A DNA stretch of 64,000 nucleotides from JBGOTP01 sp963717075 (GTDB lineage Bacteria; Acidobacteriota; Vicinamibacteria; Vicinamibacterales; CAVVIG01): positions 255,450-319,449 of the forward strand of contig CAVQVI010000006.1 of NCBI GenBank assembly GCA_963717075.1, read 5' to 3'. Positions 1 to 9,014 of this stretch are shown one piece after another (position 1 is the stretch's first letter; each line of letters opens with the position of its first letter). A program made the position numbers and the translations under genes. The notes under the pieces were generated by a model that saw only the letters and a list, made by a program, of their open reading frames with translations, was not told the origin of the DNA and ran no database searches.

Positions 1-462
1 CGGAGCCCGGACGCGCAGGGTTCGCCAGCTCCGGCCGAATCGCGCGCCCGCACGAACGACCAACCGCGCGGAGGCCTCCGCGCCCTGGGTGCGCACGAGC
101 ATCTCGAACACCACGCCGCCGGATCCTCGCGCGCCAACCTCGTCCGCCAATCCGCACCAGGCGACGACCGTCGCGTTGGCCGGCAAGGCCATCTGATAGG
201 CCACGCTGGACCGGACCGGGCACGTCAGCGCCACGGCGGGTCGGCACGGGAGGCTGGCCACCGCCACGTGCGTGAACACTTCGTCGTCATTCGCCAGGGT
301 CTGGACCGGAGCCGTCCTGAGAAGCACGGCGCGCCGGTAGCGGATGCGATGCACGAGGTCGCCAACCCCTGCGACGCGACTGAGAACCGGTGCGATACGG
401 GAGAGCAGTTGAGCGGTCACAGGCGGAGGGTCGATTGCCCGAGGATTGTACTCAATGGACAA
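1..462 (-). CDS. Hypothetical protein, 5' part, runs off the left edge
   Basis: Reading the minus strand from 462 to the window edge gives an uninterrupted frame of about 154 residues with natural composition, including the stretch YQMALPANATVVAWCGLADE and then Gly/Val/Arg-rich beta-like sequence. Such stretches are usual in carbohydrate-binding-like domains attached to membrane proteins of polysaccharide loci, but I do not recognise the family. A TTG at 460-462 lies 13 bases after the stop of the upstream gene; a GTG at 418-420 is an alternative start. Same strand and tight spacing as the membrane protein at 476-1861 suggest one operon. Confidence 0.55.
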   Translation of the reverse strand, partial: MSIEYNPRAIDPPPVTAQLLSRIAPVLSRVAGVGDLVHRIRYRRAVLLRTAPVQTLANDDEVFTHVAVASLPCRPAVALTCPVRSSVAYQMALPANATVVAWCGLADEVGARGSGGVVFEMLVRTQGAEASARLVVRAGARFGRSWRTLRVRAP

Positions 463-475
463 GTCTGGACAGGCC

Positions 476-1861
476 TTACTTCGTGTCTGCGTATAAGTTC
501 TGCTTGGTTTGCTTCAGGTACTCCAGCCGCTCCTTGAGTGTGTCGTCTCTCGACGGGGCGTAAATCGACTGCCCGGTGAGTGTGTCGCACATCGAGATGT
601 CCTCGTACTTGAGGTAACAGTCTTTCCAGCCTTGCTTCAGCTGGCGGTAGTAATCGAATGCAAACCGCTCCTGGCTCCGAATCGGGACCGTGCCCGCCAC
701 GGTCGCCGTCAGCACGCCGAGCGCAGTCAGTCGTAACCATCCCGTGGGAACGGTCAGCAAAGACAAATAGAGGCCCAGCAGCCCTGGCTCCATGTACATC
801 ACGTAGCGTGAGACCTGGGCCTCCGCCACGCCCAGACACGACCGGCCATAGGCTGCGACAAGGCTGAACACGAGAGGAAAGACGATCAAGATGGAGGCGA
901 TGACGTATGGCTGCGCGCGCGCGTTCCCCGAGATCCAGAGGCGCCCGCCATTCATCGCCAAGGCCCACAGCATCCATCCGAGAAGCAGGGCTCCGATCAC
1001 ACCGGGGAACACCCCCAGTCCCTTCGCTCCAACGAGATTGGCAAACATCAGGAATATGAATTGCGAGTAGATCCCTGGAGACTGCAACATGTTCGGCTTG
1101 CAATCCACGGCTGGAGAGTAAATGTATCCGACAAAAAACGATGCGAACGACATCACAGACACCAGCAGGGCACCTGCGAAATACATCCGTCCCCATTTCA
1201 CGCGCCTGACGTTCTTCCAATAGTCCACGACGAGCACCAGAGGCGTGATGAGCCCCAGGAACAATCCGAACTCTGTGTAAATCGTGACAAAGTTGATGAT
1301 CAGGACGAGGGCGTAACGCCGTGCCACGTTCGAGATCGTCCAGCAGAGGCAATACAGAATGATCAAGAAGAGAGGCAGCGGCCCATGAGCCCAGTTGGCC
1401 ACGACGAAGATCTCGCCACACTGGAGAGGCGTCAGGAAAATGAGCGGAATGCAGACATCAGAGAGAACGAGGGAGCCGCACAGTCTCTTCTTCAGCCATA
1501 TCGCACACATGGCTGTCACGAGAACCAGGATACCGATGAGAAACGATTCCGTCCTGGAATTCCACTGAAAATGCGGTTCGATCAGATAAGAAACCAGGGC
1601 ACCCAACCCCAGCCTGGATCCATGCTGCCATCGAAACATCTCCCACAGCGAATGCGTTTCGAACAGCGTTGCCGTGTTGAAGTCCCACTGGTCGCTGAAG
1701 AAGATATTGACCGCGTAACGAGAGATCAACCGGAAGAGTCGAATTCCCAGGGCGACGAACACCGCACCCACGACGACAACCGGCAACCCGCGACTCCATT
1801 CCTGCTTACTCGCAACCTGGGACGGCAGGGCGGTTGCCTCAGTCCCTGCGCTGTGTTTCAT
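476..1861 (-). CDS. Polytopic membrane protein of a polysaccharide locus
   Basis: About 462 residues with roughly ten hydrophobic segments (for example the stretches near residues 25-45, 105-125 and 165-185) and a charged C-terminus. The early FSDQWDFNT motif after the first membrane segment, with its Asp in the first external loop, recalls GT-C fold lipid-linked glycosyltransferases or polymerases, but no family signature is clear. The ATG at 1861 is preceded by GGGAG seven bases upstream; the open frame extends to 1999 but the extension is low-complexity and unlikely to be translated. Likely role, by context, is surface glycan assembly in the inner membrane. Confidence 0.7.
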   Translation of the reverse strand: MKHSAGTEATALPSQVASKQEWSRGLPVVVVGAVFVALGIRLFRLISRYAVNIFFSDQWDFNTATLFETHSLWEMFRWQHGSRLGLGALVSYLIEPHFQWNSRTESFLIGILVLVTAMCAIWLKKRLCGSLVLSDVCIPLIFLTPLQCGEIFVVANWAHGPLPLFLIILYCLCWTISNVARRYALVLIINFVTIYTEFGLFLGLITPLVLVVDYWKNVRRVKWGRMYFAGALLVSVMSFASFFVGYIYSPAVDCKPNMLQSPGIYSQFIFLMFANLVGAKGLGVFPGVIGALLLGWMLWALAMNGGRLWISGNARAQPYVIASILIVFPLVFSLVAAYGRSCLGVAEAQVSRYVMYMEPGLLGLYLSLLTVPTGWLRLTALGVLTATVAGTVPIRSQERFAFDYYRQLKQGWKDCYLKYEDISMCDTLTGQSIYAPSRDDTLKERLEYLKQTKQNLYADTK

Positions 1862-2082
1862 GTGCCAACTCCCGCCACGTGTGCTGAACGACAGGGCCGA
1901 TTGGCACTGCTTCGTCGGATTCAACCACGATTCCCGCCCGCTGTACTCGCCGCCGCCATCGCGGCCCCCCCATGCGGCAGCGGGGATGCATCCGCTCAAT
2001 CAGACGTGGAGCGCGTGCTTGACTGAGTCCGCTCGGTTCACGGGATTGTACCCAGCGCCCAAGATGGTACCATTCGCTGTCG

Positions 2083-2761
2083 ATGGGCCTGCAAACCGTT
2101 CACGATCCAGAGGATCTGCAACGCATCTACGGGACGCGGTTTTCTGCGATCCTCGACTATCGAAAAGCCGTCTGGTCCGTCCTTGTCGCCGACTGGTTTG
2201 GCAAGTACGTCCGGCCCGCAGATGCCGTGTTGGATCTTGGCTGCGGCTACGGCGAGTTCATCAACACAATCCGCTGCGCCAGGAAATTTGCGATGGACCT
2301 CAACCCGGACGCACCGCGGTTTCTCGACAGGGACGTGACGTTTCTCGCCCAGGACTGCTCGACGCGCTGGCCGCTTCCCGACGCCTCGCTGGATGTGGTC
2401 TTTACGAGCAACTTCTTCGAGCATCTCCCGGACAAGTCTGCCCTGGGCCGCACGCTGGATGAAATTCGCCGCTGCCTGCGTCCGGGCGGGCGGCTCGTCG
2501 CGCTCGGACCGAATATCAAGCACCTGCATGGAGCGTACTGGGATTTCTGGGACCATTACATCCCCCTCACCGAGTTGTCGCTCAAAGAGGCGCTCGTCAC
2601 GAGAGGATTGCGCGTCGATGTCTGCCTTGGACGCTTCCTGCCCCTACACCATGGCGAGCGGACGTCAGTACCCTGTGGCCGTTCTGCGCGCCTATCTCAG
2701 ACTGCCATTCGCGTGGCGGATCTTTGGCAAGCAGTTCCTCCTCGTCGGCATCCGCCAGTGA
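2083..2761 (+). CDS. Class I SAM-dependent methyltransferase (one frameshift near the 3' end)
   Basis: Residues 49-59 carry motif I (VLDLGCGYGEF) for S-adenosylmethionine binding, followed by the acidic FFEHLPD element near residue 112 and LRPGGRLV near 135, typical of Methyltransf_11 proteins that modify sugars or glycan intermediates. The frame as written continues to 2793 with an atypical tail. After a CCCC run at about 2641-2644 the plus-one frame restores a natural C-terminus (YTMASGRQYPVAV and GKQFLLVG) ending at 2761. One extra C explains both. First of a plus-strand series with the epimerases and glycosyltransferase downstream. Confidence 0.8.
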
Positions 2762-2856
2762 TCCAGGGGCTCGGCGGGGTCGAACCGCACTAGAATGTCG
2801 GCGTCAATGTCGACATCGATCGGGCGTCCTCTGATCGCGGCCCGGGTCCAGCACTG

Positions 2857-3925
2857 ATGCCAGCCGAGCCCGTCCTCCTCGTGACCGGTGCCTCCGGTCT
2901 GATTGGGAGCGAAGTGTGCGGTTACTTCGCCCGGCTCGGGTATGCCGTGCACGGGCTCGACAACAATCAGCGCGCCGTGTTCTTCGGACCCGCAGGGAGA
3001 CACGCGGTGGAACCAGCGGCGCCTTGAACGCGAACTCCCCAACTTCGTCCACCACGAGCTCGACATTCGTGACCGGCAGGGTGTGGCGGACCTGGTCGCG
3101 AGCCTGCGGCCGGACGCGATCGTCCACGCCGCCGCGCAGCCCTCGCACGACCGCGCCGCGTCCATTCCGTTCGACGACTTCGACACCAACGCGGTGGGCA
3201 CGCTGAACCTGCTCGAGGCCGCCCGGCGCAGCTGCCCCGAGAGCCCCTTCGTCCTCATGAGCACGAACAAGGTGTACGGCGATGGACCGAACCGGATTCC
3301 GCTCGCCGAGCACGACACGCGCTGGGATTACGCCGATCCGGAGTACGCCGACGGCATTCCCGAAGACGTTCGCCATCGACCAGTGCCTGCACAGTCTGTT
3401 CGGCGCGAGCAAGGTGGCGGCCGACGTGATGGTGCAGGAATACGGCCGCTATTTCGGCATGCCGACCTGCTGCCTGCGCGGCGGCTGCCTCACGGGACCG
3501 AACCACAGCGGCGTGGAGCTGCACGGCTTTCTCAGCTATCTCGTGCGCTGCAACCTGGAAGGCCGCGAGTACAGGATCTTCGGCTACAAGGGCAAGCAGG
3601 TCCGCGACAACATCCACAGCCTCGACGTCGCCCGCTTCATCCACGCGTTCATCGAAGCGCCGCGTAGCGGCGAGGTGTACAACCTCGGCGGCGGGAAGGC
3701 CAATTCGTGCAGCATTCTCGAGGCGTTTGCGATGGTCGAGCGCGTCTCGGGCCTGGCGCAGCGTTACACGTACGTCGAGACGAACCGGATCGGCGATCAC
3801 ATCTGCTATTACAGCGACCTGTCGCAAGATGCAGGCCCACTATCCCGCGCTGGAGCATCACGATCAGCCTCGAACAGACCATCGGCCAAATCGTCGAGGC
3901 CTGGCAGCAGAAGCTCGTCTCGTGA
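2857..3925 (+). pseudogene. NAD-dependent sugar epimerase (CDP-paratose/tyvelose epimerase-like), several frameshifts
   Basis: The composite reading is a full extended SDR epimerase of about 355 residues. VTGASGLIGSEV (NAD-binding Rossmann motif) opens it, then HAAAQPSHDRAA, VLMSTNKVYGD, LFGASKVAADVMVQEYGR (active-site YxxxK replaced by F-G-x-x-K context) and a C-terminal LEQTIGQIVEAWQQ. These blocks sit in different frames; single extra bases are needed at about 2995, 3366, 3823 and 3848. CDP-tyvelose 2-epimerase-like proteins are the closest family by motif memory. Its TGA overlaps the GTG of the next epimerase (GTGA at 3922-3925), so the pair is translationally coupled. Four one-base insertions in such a conserved sequence look like consensus errors rather than decay. 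Confidence 0.75.
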
Positions 3926-4989
3926 AGATTCTTGTCACGGGCGCATGCGGGTTCGCCGGCTCGACGCTGATTCGCCAGTGGGTCGAGCTGGGCACGCACG
4001 AACTGATGGGGGTCGACAGCTTCGTGCGCCCCGGCAGCGAGCTGAATCGCTCGGCCCTTCGAGCGCTCGGTGTCGCCGTCCATCATGCGGACATCCGCCT
4101 CGCGTCCGACTTCGAGACGCTTCCCGCCGCCGATGTGGTCGTGGACGCCGCCGCCAACCCCAGCGTCCTGGCCGGTATTGACGGTCAAACCTCCAGCCGG
4201 CAACTGGTCGAGCACAATCTGCTCGGGACCGTGAACGTGCTCGAGTACTGCCGTCGTCACCAGGCAACCCTGGTGATGCTGAGCACGAGCCGGGTGTACT
4301 CCATCGCGCCGCTGGCTCACATGCCGGTTCGCGTCGTGAACGACGCGTTCGAGCCGGACACGCGCGGTGCGCTGCCCTCCGCCGTGACGTCGCATGGCAT
4401 CGACGAAACCTTCTCCACCGCTCCGCCGGTGTCACTCTATGGTGCGACGAAGCTGGCGAGCGAGCAGCTTGCGCTCGAGTACGGATCGACCTACGGCTTC
4501 CCGGTCTGGGTGAATCGCTGCGGCGTGCTCGCGGGCGCCGGACAGTTCGGGCGGGCGGACCAGGGCATTTTCGCCTACTGGGTGAACAGCTGGCTGCGCG
4601 CTCGCCCTCTGCGGTACATTGGCTTCGGCGGTCACGGATACCAGGTCCGCGACTGCCTGCACCCGGCAGACCTCGTCCCGCTGATCGAGCGGCAGATAGC
4701 TGCCGACGGCCGCGGCAGGCCGCATGTAGCGAACGTCAGCGGCGGCGCGGCGTCGGCCCGCTCGCTGGCCCAGGTCAGCGCGTGGTGCCGCACCCGCCTT
4801 GGAGACCACCCCGTCGCACCGCATCTCGACGCGCGGCCGTTCGACATTCCGTGGATGGTGCTCGATGCCGGTCGTGCGCGCGAGGCCTGGCATTGGGCGC
4901 CGTCGCACACGACGGAGGACATCCTGGAAGAAATCCTGACGCACGCCAGGCAGCACCCGGAGTGGCTGAATATTTCCGACCGCAGTTAG
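3922..4989 (+). CDS. NAD-dependent epimerase/dehydratase
   Basis: About 355 residues, extended short-chain dehydrogenase. The N-terminus has VKILVTGACGFAG for NAD binding; MLSTSRVYS and SLYGATKLASEQLALEYG supply the catalytic Ser and the YxxxK pair (Tyr and Lys near residues 173 and 177). A GTG start overlapping the upstream stop was chosen because it begins exactly at the Rossmann strand; the open frame extends further upstream only as a shadow of the previous gene. It probably makes or epimerises a nucleotide-activated sugar for the surface glycan. The exact substrate cannot be read from the sequence. Confidence 0.85.
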   Translation: MKILVTGACGFAGSTLIRQWVELGTHELMGVDSFVRPGSELNRSALRALGVAVHHADIRLASDFETLPAADVVVDAAANPSVLAGIDGQTSSRQLVEHNLLGTVNVLEYCRRHQATLVMLSTSRVYSIAPLAHMPVRVVNDAFEPDTRGALPSAVTSHGIDETFSTAPPVSLYGATKLASEQLALEYGSTYGFPVWVNRCGVLAGAGQFGRADQGIFAYWVNSWLRARPLRYIGFGGHGYQVRDCLHPADLVPLIERQIAADGRGRPHVANVSGGAASARSLAQVSAWCRTRLGDHPVAPHLDARPFDIPWMVLDAGRAREAWHWAPSHTTEDILEEILTHARQHPEWLNISDRS

Positions 4990-4993
4990 CGGC

Positions 4994-5773
4994 ATGAGCA
5001 CGCAGAAGCAACCCGATCGGAATCTGCCAGCACTCACCAAGCTGTCGGTCGTCATCCCGGCGCGCGACGAGGAGGGCTGTATCGCCTCCACGGTGGAGCA
5101 TCTGCACGTCGAGCTGCGACACAGGGGCGTGCCGCACGAGATCGTCGTGGTGGATGATGGGAGCCAGGATCGGACGTGGGAGATCCTGGAGCTCCTGGGG
5201 CTGCGCGTGCCTACGCTGATTCCGGTGAAGAATCCGGGCCCGCACGGCTTCGGCCGCGCCGTTGTCTTCGGCCTGAAGCACATGACCGGCGACGCAGCCG
5301 TGGTGATGATGGCCGATGAAAGCGACGATTGCCGGGACGTCGTGCGTTACTGGCACACCCTCAACGAGGGCTGGGAGTGCGTGTTTGGCAGCCGGTTCAT
5401 GGCCGGTGGCGGGACGATCGATTACCCGCGCGTGAAGCTCCTGCTCAATCGTCTCGTGAATTCCTGGATTCGCGTGCTGTTCCGCATTCCGCTCAACGAC
5501 ACCACCAACGCATTCAAAGCCTACCGCCGCAGCGCGATCGACGGCTGCAGTCCCCTGATCTCGCCGCACTTCAACCTGACCGTGGAGCTGCCGCTCAAGG
5601 CCATCGTGCGGGGCTACTCCTGGACCGTCCTGCCGATCACCTGGCGCAACCGCAGGAGCGGCGACGCAAAGCTCAAGCTGGCGGAGATGGGCAGCCGCTA
5701 TCTGTTCATCATTCTTTACGTGTGGCTGGAGAAGTACTTCAGTCGTGGCGACTATGAGAAACCCATCGCGTGA
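4994..5773 (+). CDS. Family 2 glycosyltransferase, dolichol-phosphate mannosyltransferase-like
   Basis: 259 residues with the GT-A fold signature: SVVIPARDEEGC near residue 17, EIVVVDDGSQD (nucleotide-sugar binding) near 50, and a metal-binding ADES region near 98 followed by GSRFMAGGG. No long C-terminal membrane domain is present apart from a hydrophobic YLFIILYVW near the end, as in soluble or peripheral DPM1-like enzymes that load polyprenyl phosphate with a sugar. It starts four bases after the upstream epimerase stop and belongs to the same operon. Confidence 0.88.
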   Translation: MSTQKQPDRNLPALTKLSVVIPARDEEGCIASTVEHLHVELRHRGVPHEIVVVDDGSQDRTWEILELLGLRVPTLIPVKNPGPHGFGRAVVFGLKHMTGDAAVVMMADESDDCRDVVRYWHTLNEGWECVFGSRFMAGGGTIDYPRVKLLLNRLVNSWIRVLFRIPLNDTTNAFKAYRRSAIDGCSPLISPHFNLTVELPLKAIVRGYSWTVLPITWRNRRSGDAKLKLAEMGSRYLFIILYVWLEKYFSRGDYEKPIA

Positions 5774-5806
5774 CGAACACGTCAATCGACTGGAGGGCGG
5801 CGAGAG

Positions 5807-6376
5807 TCACGCCAACCTGGCGGGCTGAGATGCCAGTGACACCATGCCTCGCGCTTCGAGGTGCGCCAGGATCCGCCGTTGCGACGCCTCGACCGCTTCA
5901 TGCCCGGTGTGAATCGTGATGTCTGGAGACGACGGCACTTCGTAGGGATCGGAGATACCGGTGAAATGCTCGATCTCGCCGCGGAGAGCCTTTGCGTACA
6001 GGCCCTTGGGGTCGCGTGCCACGAGCGCCTCGAGGTCGCACTCCAGATAGATTTCGACGAACGTCCCGCCGAGCGCGCGCCGCACATCCTGCCGAGTCTG
6101 CCGATACGGGGATATGACCGCCACGATTGGGACGATGCCATCTCTGGCGAGCAGCAAGGACATCTGACCGATACGCCTGACATTCAAGTCGCGCTCGCGC
6201 CTCGAGAACCCAAGCTCTGGACTGACGCCCTGACGAATCTCATCGCCGTCCAGCACCGCAACCCGATGCCCTCGTTGCGACAGTTCCGCGCCGACCGCCC
6301 GGGCCAGCGTCGTTTTGCCAGATCCGGGCAGACCGGTGAACCAGAGCGTGAAGGCTTGTCGCGCCACTGTCTGCAC
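5807..6376 (-). CDS. cysC: Adenylylsulfate (APS) kinase
   Basis: About 189 residues. The P-loop GLPGSGKTTLAR is near the N-terminus, DGDEIRQG and the LGFSRRERDLN block bind APS, and DPKGLYAKAL plus FTGISDPYE are the typical C-terminal CysC motifs. It phosphorylates APS to PAPS, the sulfate donor. No ATP sulfurylase lies nearby, and location inside a polysaccharide locus suggests PAPS supply for sulfation or co-option. The frame extends upstream to 6637, but homology begins at the GTG codons at 6376 or 6367; the spacing to AGGA does not decide between them. Confidence 0.88.
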   Translation of the reverse strand: MQTVARQAFTLWFTGLPGSGKTTLARAVGAELSQRGHRVAVLDGDEIRQGVSPELGFSRRERDLNVRRIGQMSLLLARDGIVPIVAVISPYRQTRQDVRRALGGTFVEIYLECDLEALVARDPKGLYAKALRGEIEHFTGISDPYEVPSSPDITIHTGHEAVEASQRRILAHLEARGMVSLASQPARLA

Positions 6377-6627
6377 TGATCCTAGGAGGTGCTGAACAGG
6401 TCGCGCGTGCGCGTCGAGAGCGTCACGAGGACCTCCTGGATAGCCAGACAGTACCAAGTTTTCGAACCGAGTACAAGTCGGGAATGACCGGGAACCATTT
6501 GCGGCGTGTCCGGTGGCCTCTCGACACCTTTTCGACGGTGTCGATGACGGTTCGCGCTCGACAGGAAGTGTGCCGTGGAATGACGAAGAGTTTGGTACGA
6601 TCGCACAGGAGCAAAGGAGCTCGTTTC

Positions 6628-8973
6628 TTGAGACCACCGAGACTCTTCGTCGTGGCGGACGTCGGCGGCCCAGGCCACTATCACCTGGGCGACGAAGCCA
6701 TGCTCGAGGCCAACCTGTCGACGTTCCGGCAGCTCGTGCCGGACGTTCAGTTCACAGTGCCGTCCCGCGATCCGGTCTGGACGAGTCGCCGCTACGGGGT
6801 GGAGGCACTCCCTACTCAGGAGAGTCCGCCCGACGATCTCGAGGGTTTTGAAGCCCGGTTACAGGTGGCACGCGCGTCTCAATCGTCGCGGGACCTGTGG
6901 ACGGAATGGCTCGGACCTGCGATTGCACGAGGCCTCCGTGATGCTGACGGGCTGGTCATCTCGGGCGGCGGCAATCTGTGTCGGACATGGCCAGAGAAGA
7001 TCCTCGAACGGGTGGCGCTCATCGAGTTTGCGAAGGCACTGGGGCGTCCGGCCGTGGTGCTCGGCCAGACGCTGGGGCCCGAGCTGACCGCATGCCAACG
7101 TCGCCTGCTGGCCGAATCGTTGCCAATGGCAGCCCTGGTCGGCGTCCGCGACGAGTCTTCCGCCCAGCTGGCGGTGAGTCTTGGCGTACCGCCCGACCAC
7201 GTGTGCCGGCAACTCGACGACGCGTTCTTCCTCGAGCCGCTGGCTGTCGAGGACGAGCGTGTCGAGACGCTGCGCCTGGGCGCCCGCCGGATCGTTCTGG
7301 TGACGATTGACGCCTCATTCGCCAGCGTCGAGCGCGAGCGGCCCCTGCAGATGATTGCCAGCCAGCTGGATGCGCTGGCCGACTGCCTGAATGCGGCGTT
7401 GGTGTTCCTCCCTCACGTGGGCGGCGAGGATGTTCCGCCAGAGCTGGTCGACCTCGTCGCGGGACGGCAACTGGCTGCCAAGATGCGATCGCCTCCTGTC
7501 CTGCTCGACGTGTGGCAGCCGCGCGAAGCCCGCTGGCTGGTCGAGCAGGCGTCTCTGGTCGTGTCGACGCGATATCATTCTCTGGTTTTCGCGACCTCCG
7601 CTGGCGTTCCGGCACTGGGAATCTACACGGACGCCTACACCCGGACGAAACTGCAGGGCGCGCTCACGCCAGCCGGTCTGAGCAGGTGGTGTCTGTCTGT
7701 CGCCGATGCGGAGCGCGGAGCGTTCCTGCCCCTGGCATTGGAACTGTGGCATCAGCGGAAGAGTGTCAATCGCCATCTCGCGCAACTGTGTTCAGACGCA
7801 AGACCGCGCGAGGTGCACCGCTGGCAAGCCATCGCCCGGGCGCTGCATCTCAAGACGATGTCCACGACCGAGAACCAGGCGCCGTCTCCGCGCCGCATCG
7901 TCAGGCGAACAGATGACACAGAAACAGGAGAAGACACCGTGTCAGACCTTCTGAACGAGGCTCAGTGGCAGACATACGATGAACAGGGCTATCTGCGGCT
8001 CGGAACAGTCCTCGACGAGGCTCAACTGGCGGCGCTCCGCGGGCGAATGGACGAGATCATGCTTGGCCAGGTCCGCTATCCCAGGCTGCAGTTCCAACTC
8101 GACACCGGAGGCGCCTACGAGGACTTGCCAGATCCGGTGGAGGGCACGCCGGAAGCGACGGTTGGCTACCGGAAGGTCCAGGGCCTGGAAGCCGACCCGA
8201 TGGTGCTGGATCTCATCCGGCGGGACCTGTTCCGTGAGATTTGCGGCCGTCACTACGGCAAGCACGCGAGCGTGTCGATTTTTCGGGCCATGCTCATGAA
8301 CAAGCCTGCCGGCAGGGGGACCCATTTGCCCTGGCATCAGGACGCCGGCGACGTCTGGAAGCTCGATCGAGACCCACTGGTCACTCTCTGGATCGCGCTC
8401 GACCCTTCGACGTGCCGCAATGGCTGTCTCCAGGTCGTTCCAGGCAGCCATCGTCTGGGTCTGCTCAGCAGCCACGGCAGTACCATCACGGCGCGCCACG
8501 TGCAGATGCATTGTCCGGATGAGGCTACCGCCTATCTGGAGGTCGAGGCCGGCGAAGCGATCCTCTTGCACAACTGGCTGCTGCACCGCAGCGGTGTCAA
8601 CCACACCGACGAGCCTCGTCGAGCGTTGACTGTCTGTTACATGGATGGAAGAACGCTCAATACGCTGACAGGCAACCGGTTCCCGATTGTATTCGGCGGT
8701 CACGAAGAAGCGGATGCGGCCCTCCCCTTCCTGCGCAACATCAAGGAGGAGAATCGGCGACTGCAGGAGACGGCTGCAGAGAGAGAGACCTATGCCCTCA
8801 ATCTTGTCGAAGACATCCAGCGTCTCGAACAGATGCGGTGTGAAACCGAGCGGTACGCGAAGTCACTCGAAGCAGAGAATCAGCGTCTCGAACAGATGCG
8901 GTGTGAAACCGAACGGTACGCGAAATCACTTGAAGCAGAACTTGCCCGCGTTCGGCTCTCGCTCGCCGAATGA
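6628..8973 (+). CDS. Polysaccharide pyruvyl transferase domain joined to PhyH-type dioxygenase domain and coiled coil
   Basis: A TTG start follows a strong AAAGGAG by eight bases. Residues 1 to about 390 match polysaccharide pyruvyl transferases: VADVGGPGHYHLGDEAM, VISGGGNL, LGQTLGPE and STRYHSLVFA. From about residue 438 a phytanoyl-CoA dioxygenase-like domain follows, with the iron-binding HQD (LPWHQDAGDVW), a distal His (LHRSGVNHT) and an Arg for 2-oxoglutarate (EPRRALTV). The last 75 residues are charged coiled coil containing an exact 20-residue repeat. Either this is a true bifunctional glycan-modifying protein, or a lost stop fused two genes: GTG at 7939, eight bases after AGGAG, is a good independent start for the dioxygenase. 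Confidence 0.75.
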   Translation: MRPPRLFVVADVGGPGHYHLGDEAMLEANLSTFRQLVPDVQFTVPSRDPVWTSRRYGVEALPTQESPPDDLEGFEARLQVARASQSSRDLWTEWLGPAIARGLRDADGLVISGGGNLCRTWPEKILERVALIEFAKALGRPAVVLGQTLGPELTACQRRLLAESLPMAALVGVRDESSAQLAVSLGVPPDHVCRQLDDAFFLEPLAVEDERVETLRLGARRIVLVTIDASFASVERERPLQMIASQLDALADCLNAALVFLPHVGGEDVPPELVDLVAGRQLAAKMRSPPVLLDVWQPREARWLVEQASLVVSTRYHSLVFATSAGVPALGIYTDAYTRTKLQGALTPAGLSRWCLSVADAERGAFLPLALELWHQRKSVNRHLAQLCSDARPREVHRWQAIARALHLKTMSTTENQAPSPRRIVRRTDDTETGEDTVSDLLNEAQWQTYDEQGYLRLGTVLDEAQLAALRGRMDEIMLGQVRYPRLQFQLDTGGAYEDLPDPVEGTPEATVGYRKVQGLEADPMVLDLIRRDLFREICGRHYGKHASVSIFRAMLMNKPAGRGTHLPWHQDAGDVWKLDRDPLVTLWIALDPSTCRNGCLQVVPGSHRLGLLSSHGSTITARHVQMHCPDEATAYLEVEAGEAILLHNWLLHRSGVNHTDEPRRALTVCYMDGRTLNTLTGNRFPIVFGGHEEADAALPFLRNIKEENRRLQETAAERETYALNLVEDIQRLEQMRCETERYAKSLEAENQRLEQMRCETERYAKSLEAELARVRLSLAE
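8818..8943 (+). repeat. 63-bp tandem duplication in coding sequence
   Basis: Units 8818-8880 and 8881-8943 differ by only a few silent or near-silent changes. Each encodes 21 residues beginning QRLEQMRCETERYAKSLEAE, a coiled-coil extension at the end of the pyruvyl transferase/dioxygenase gene. Confidence 0.9.
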
Positions 8974-9014
8974 TGCGGGGTTGTGGAGAGGGTCTCGCCG
9001 TTCGAGACGCGTGC

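Noticed and set aside
2641..3850. Programmed +1 frameshifting at CCC-N sites
   Set aside because: Several breaks follow CCC, but there are too many per gene, and no stimulating stop or structure is common to them.
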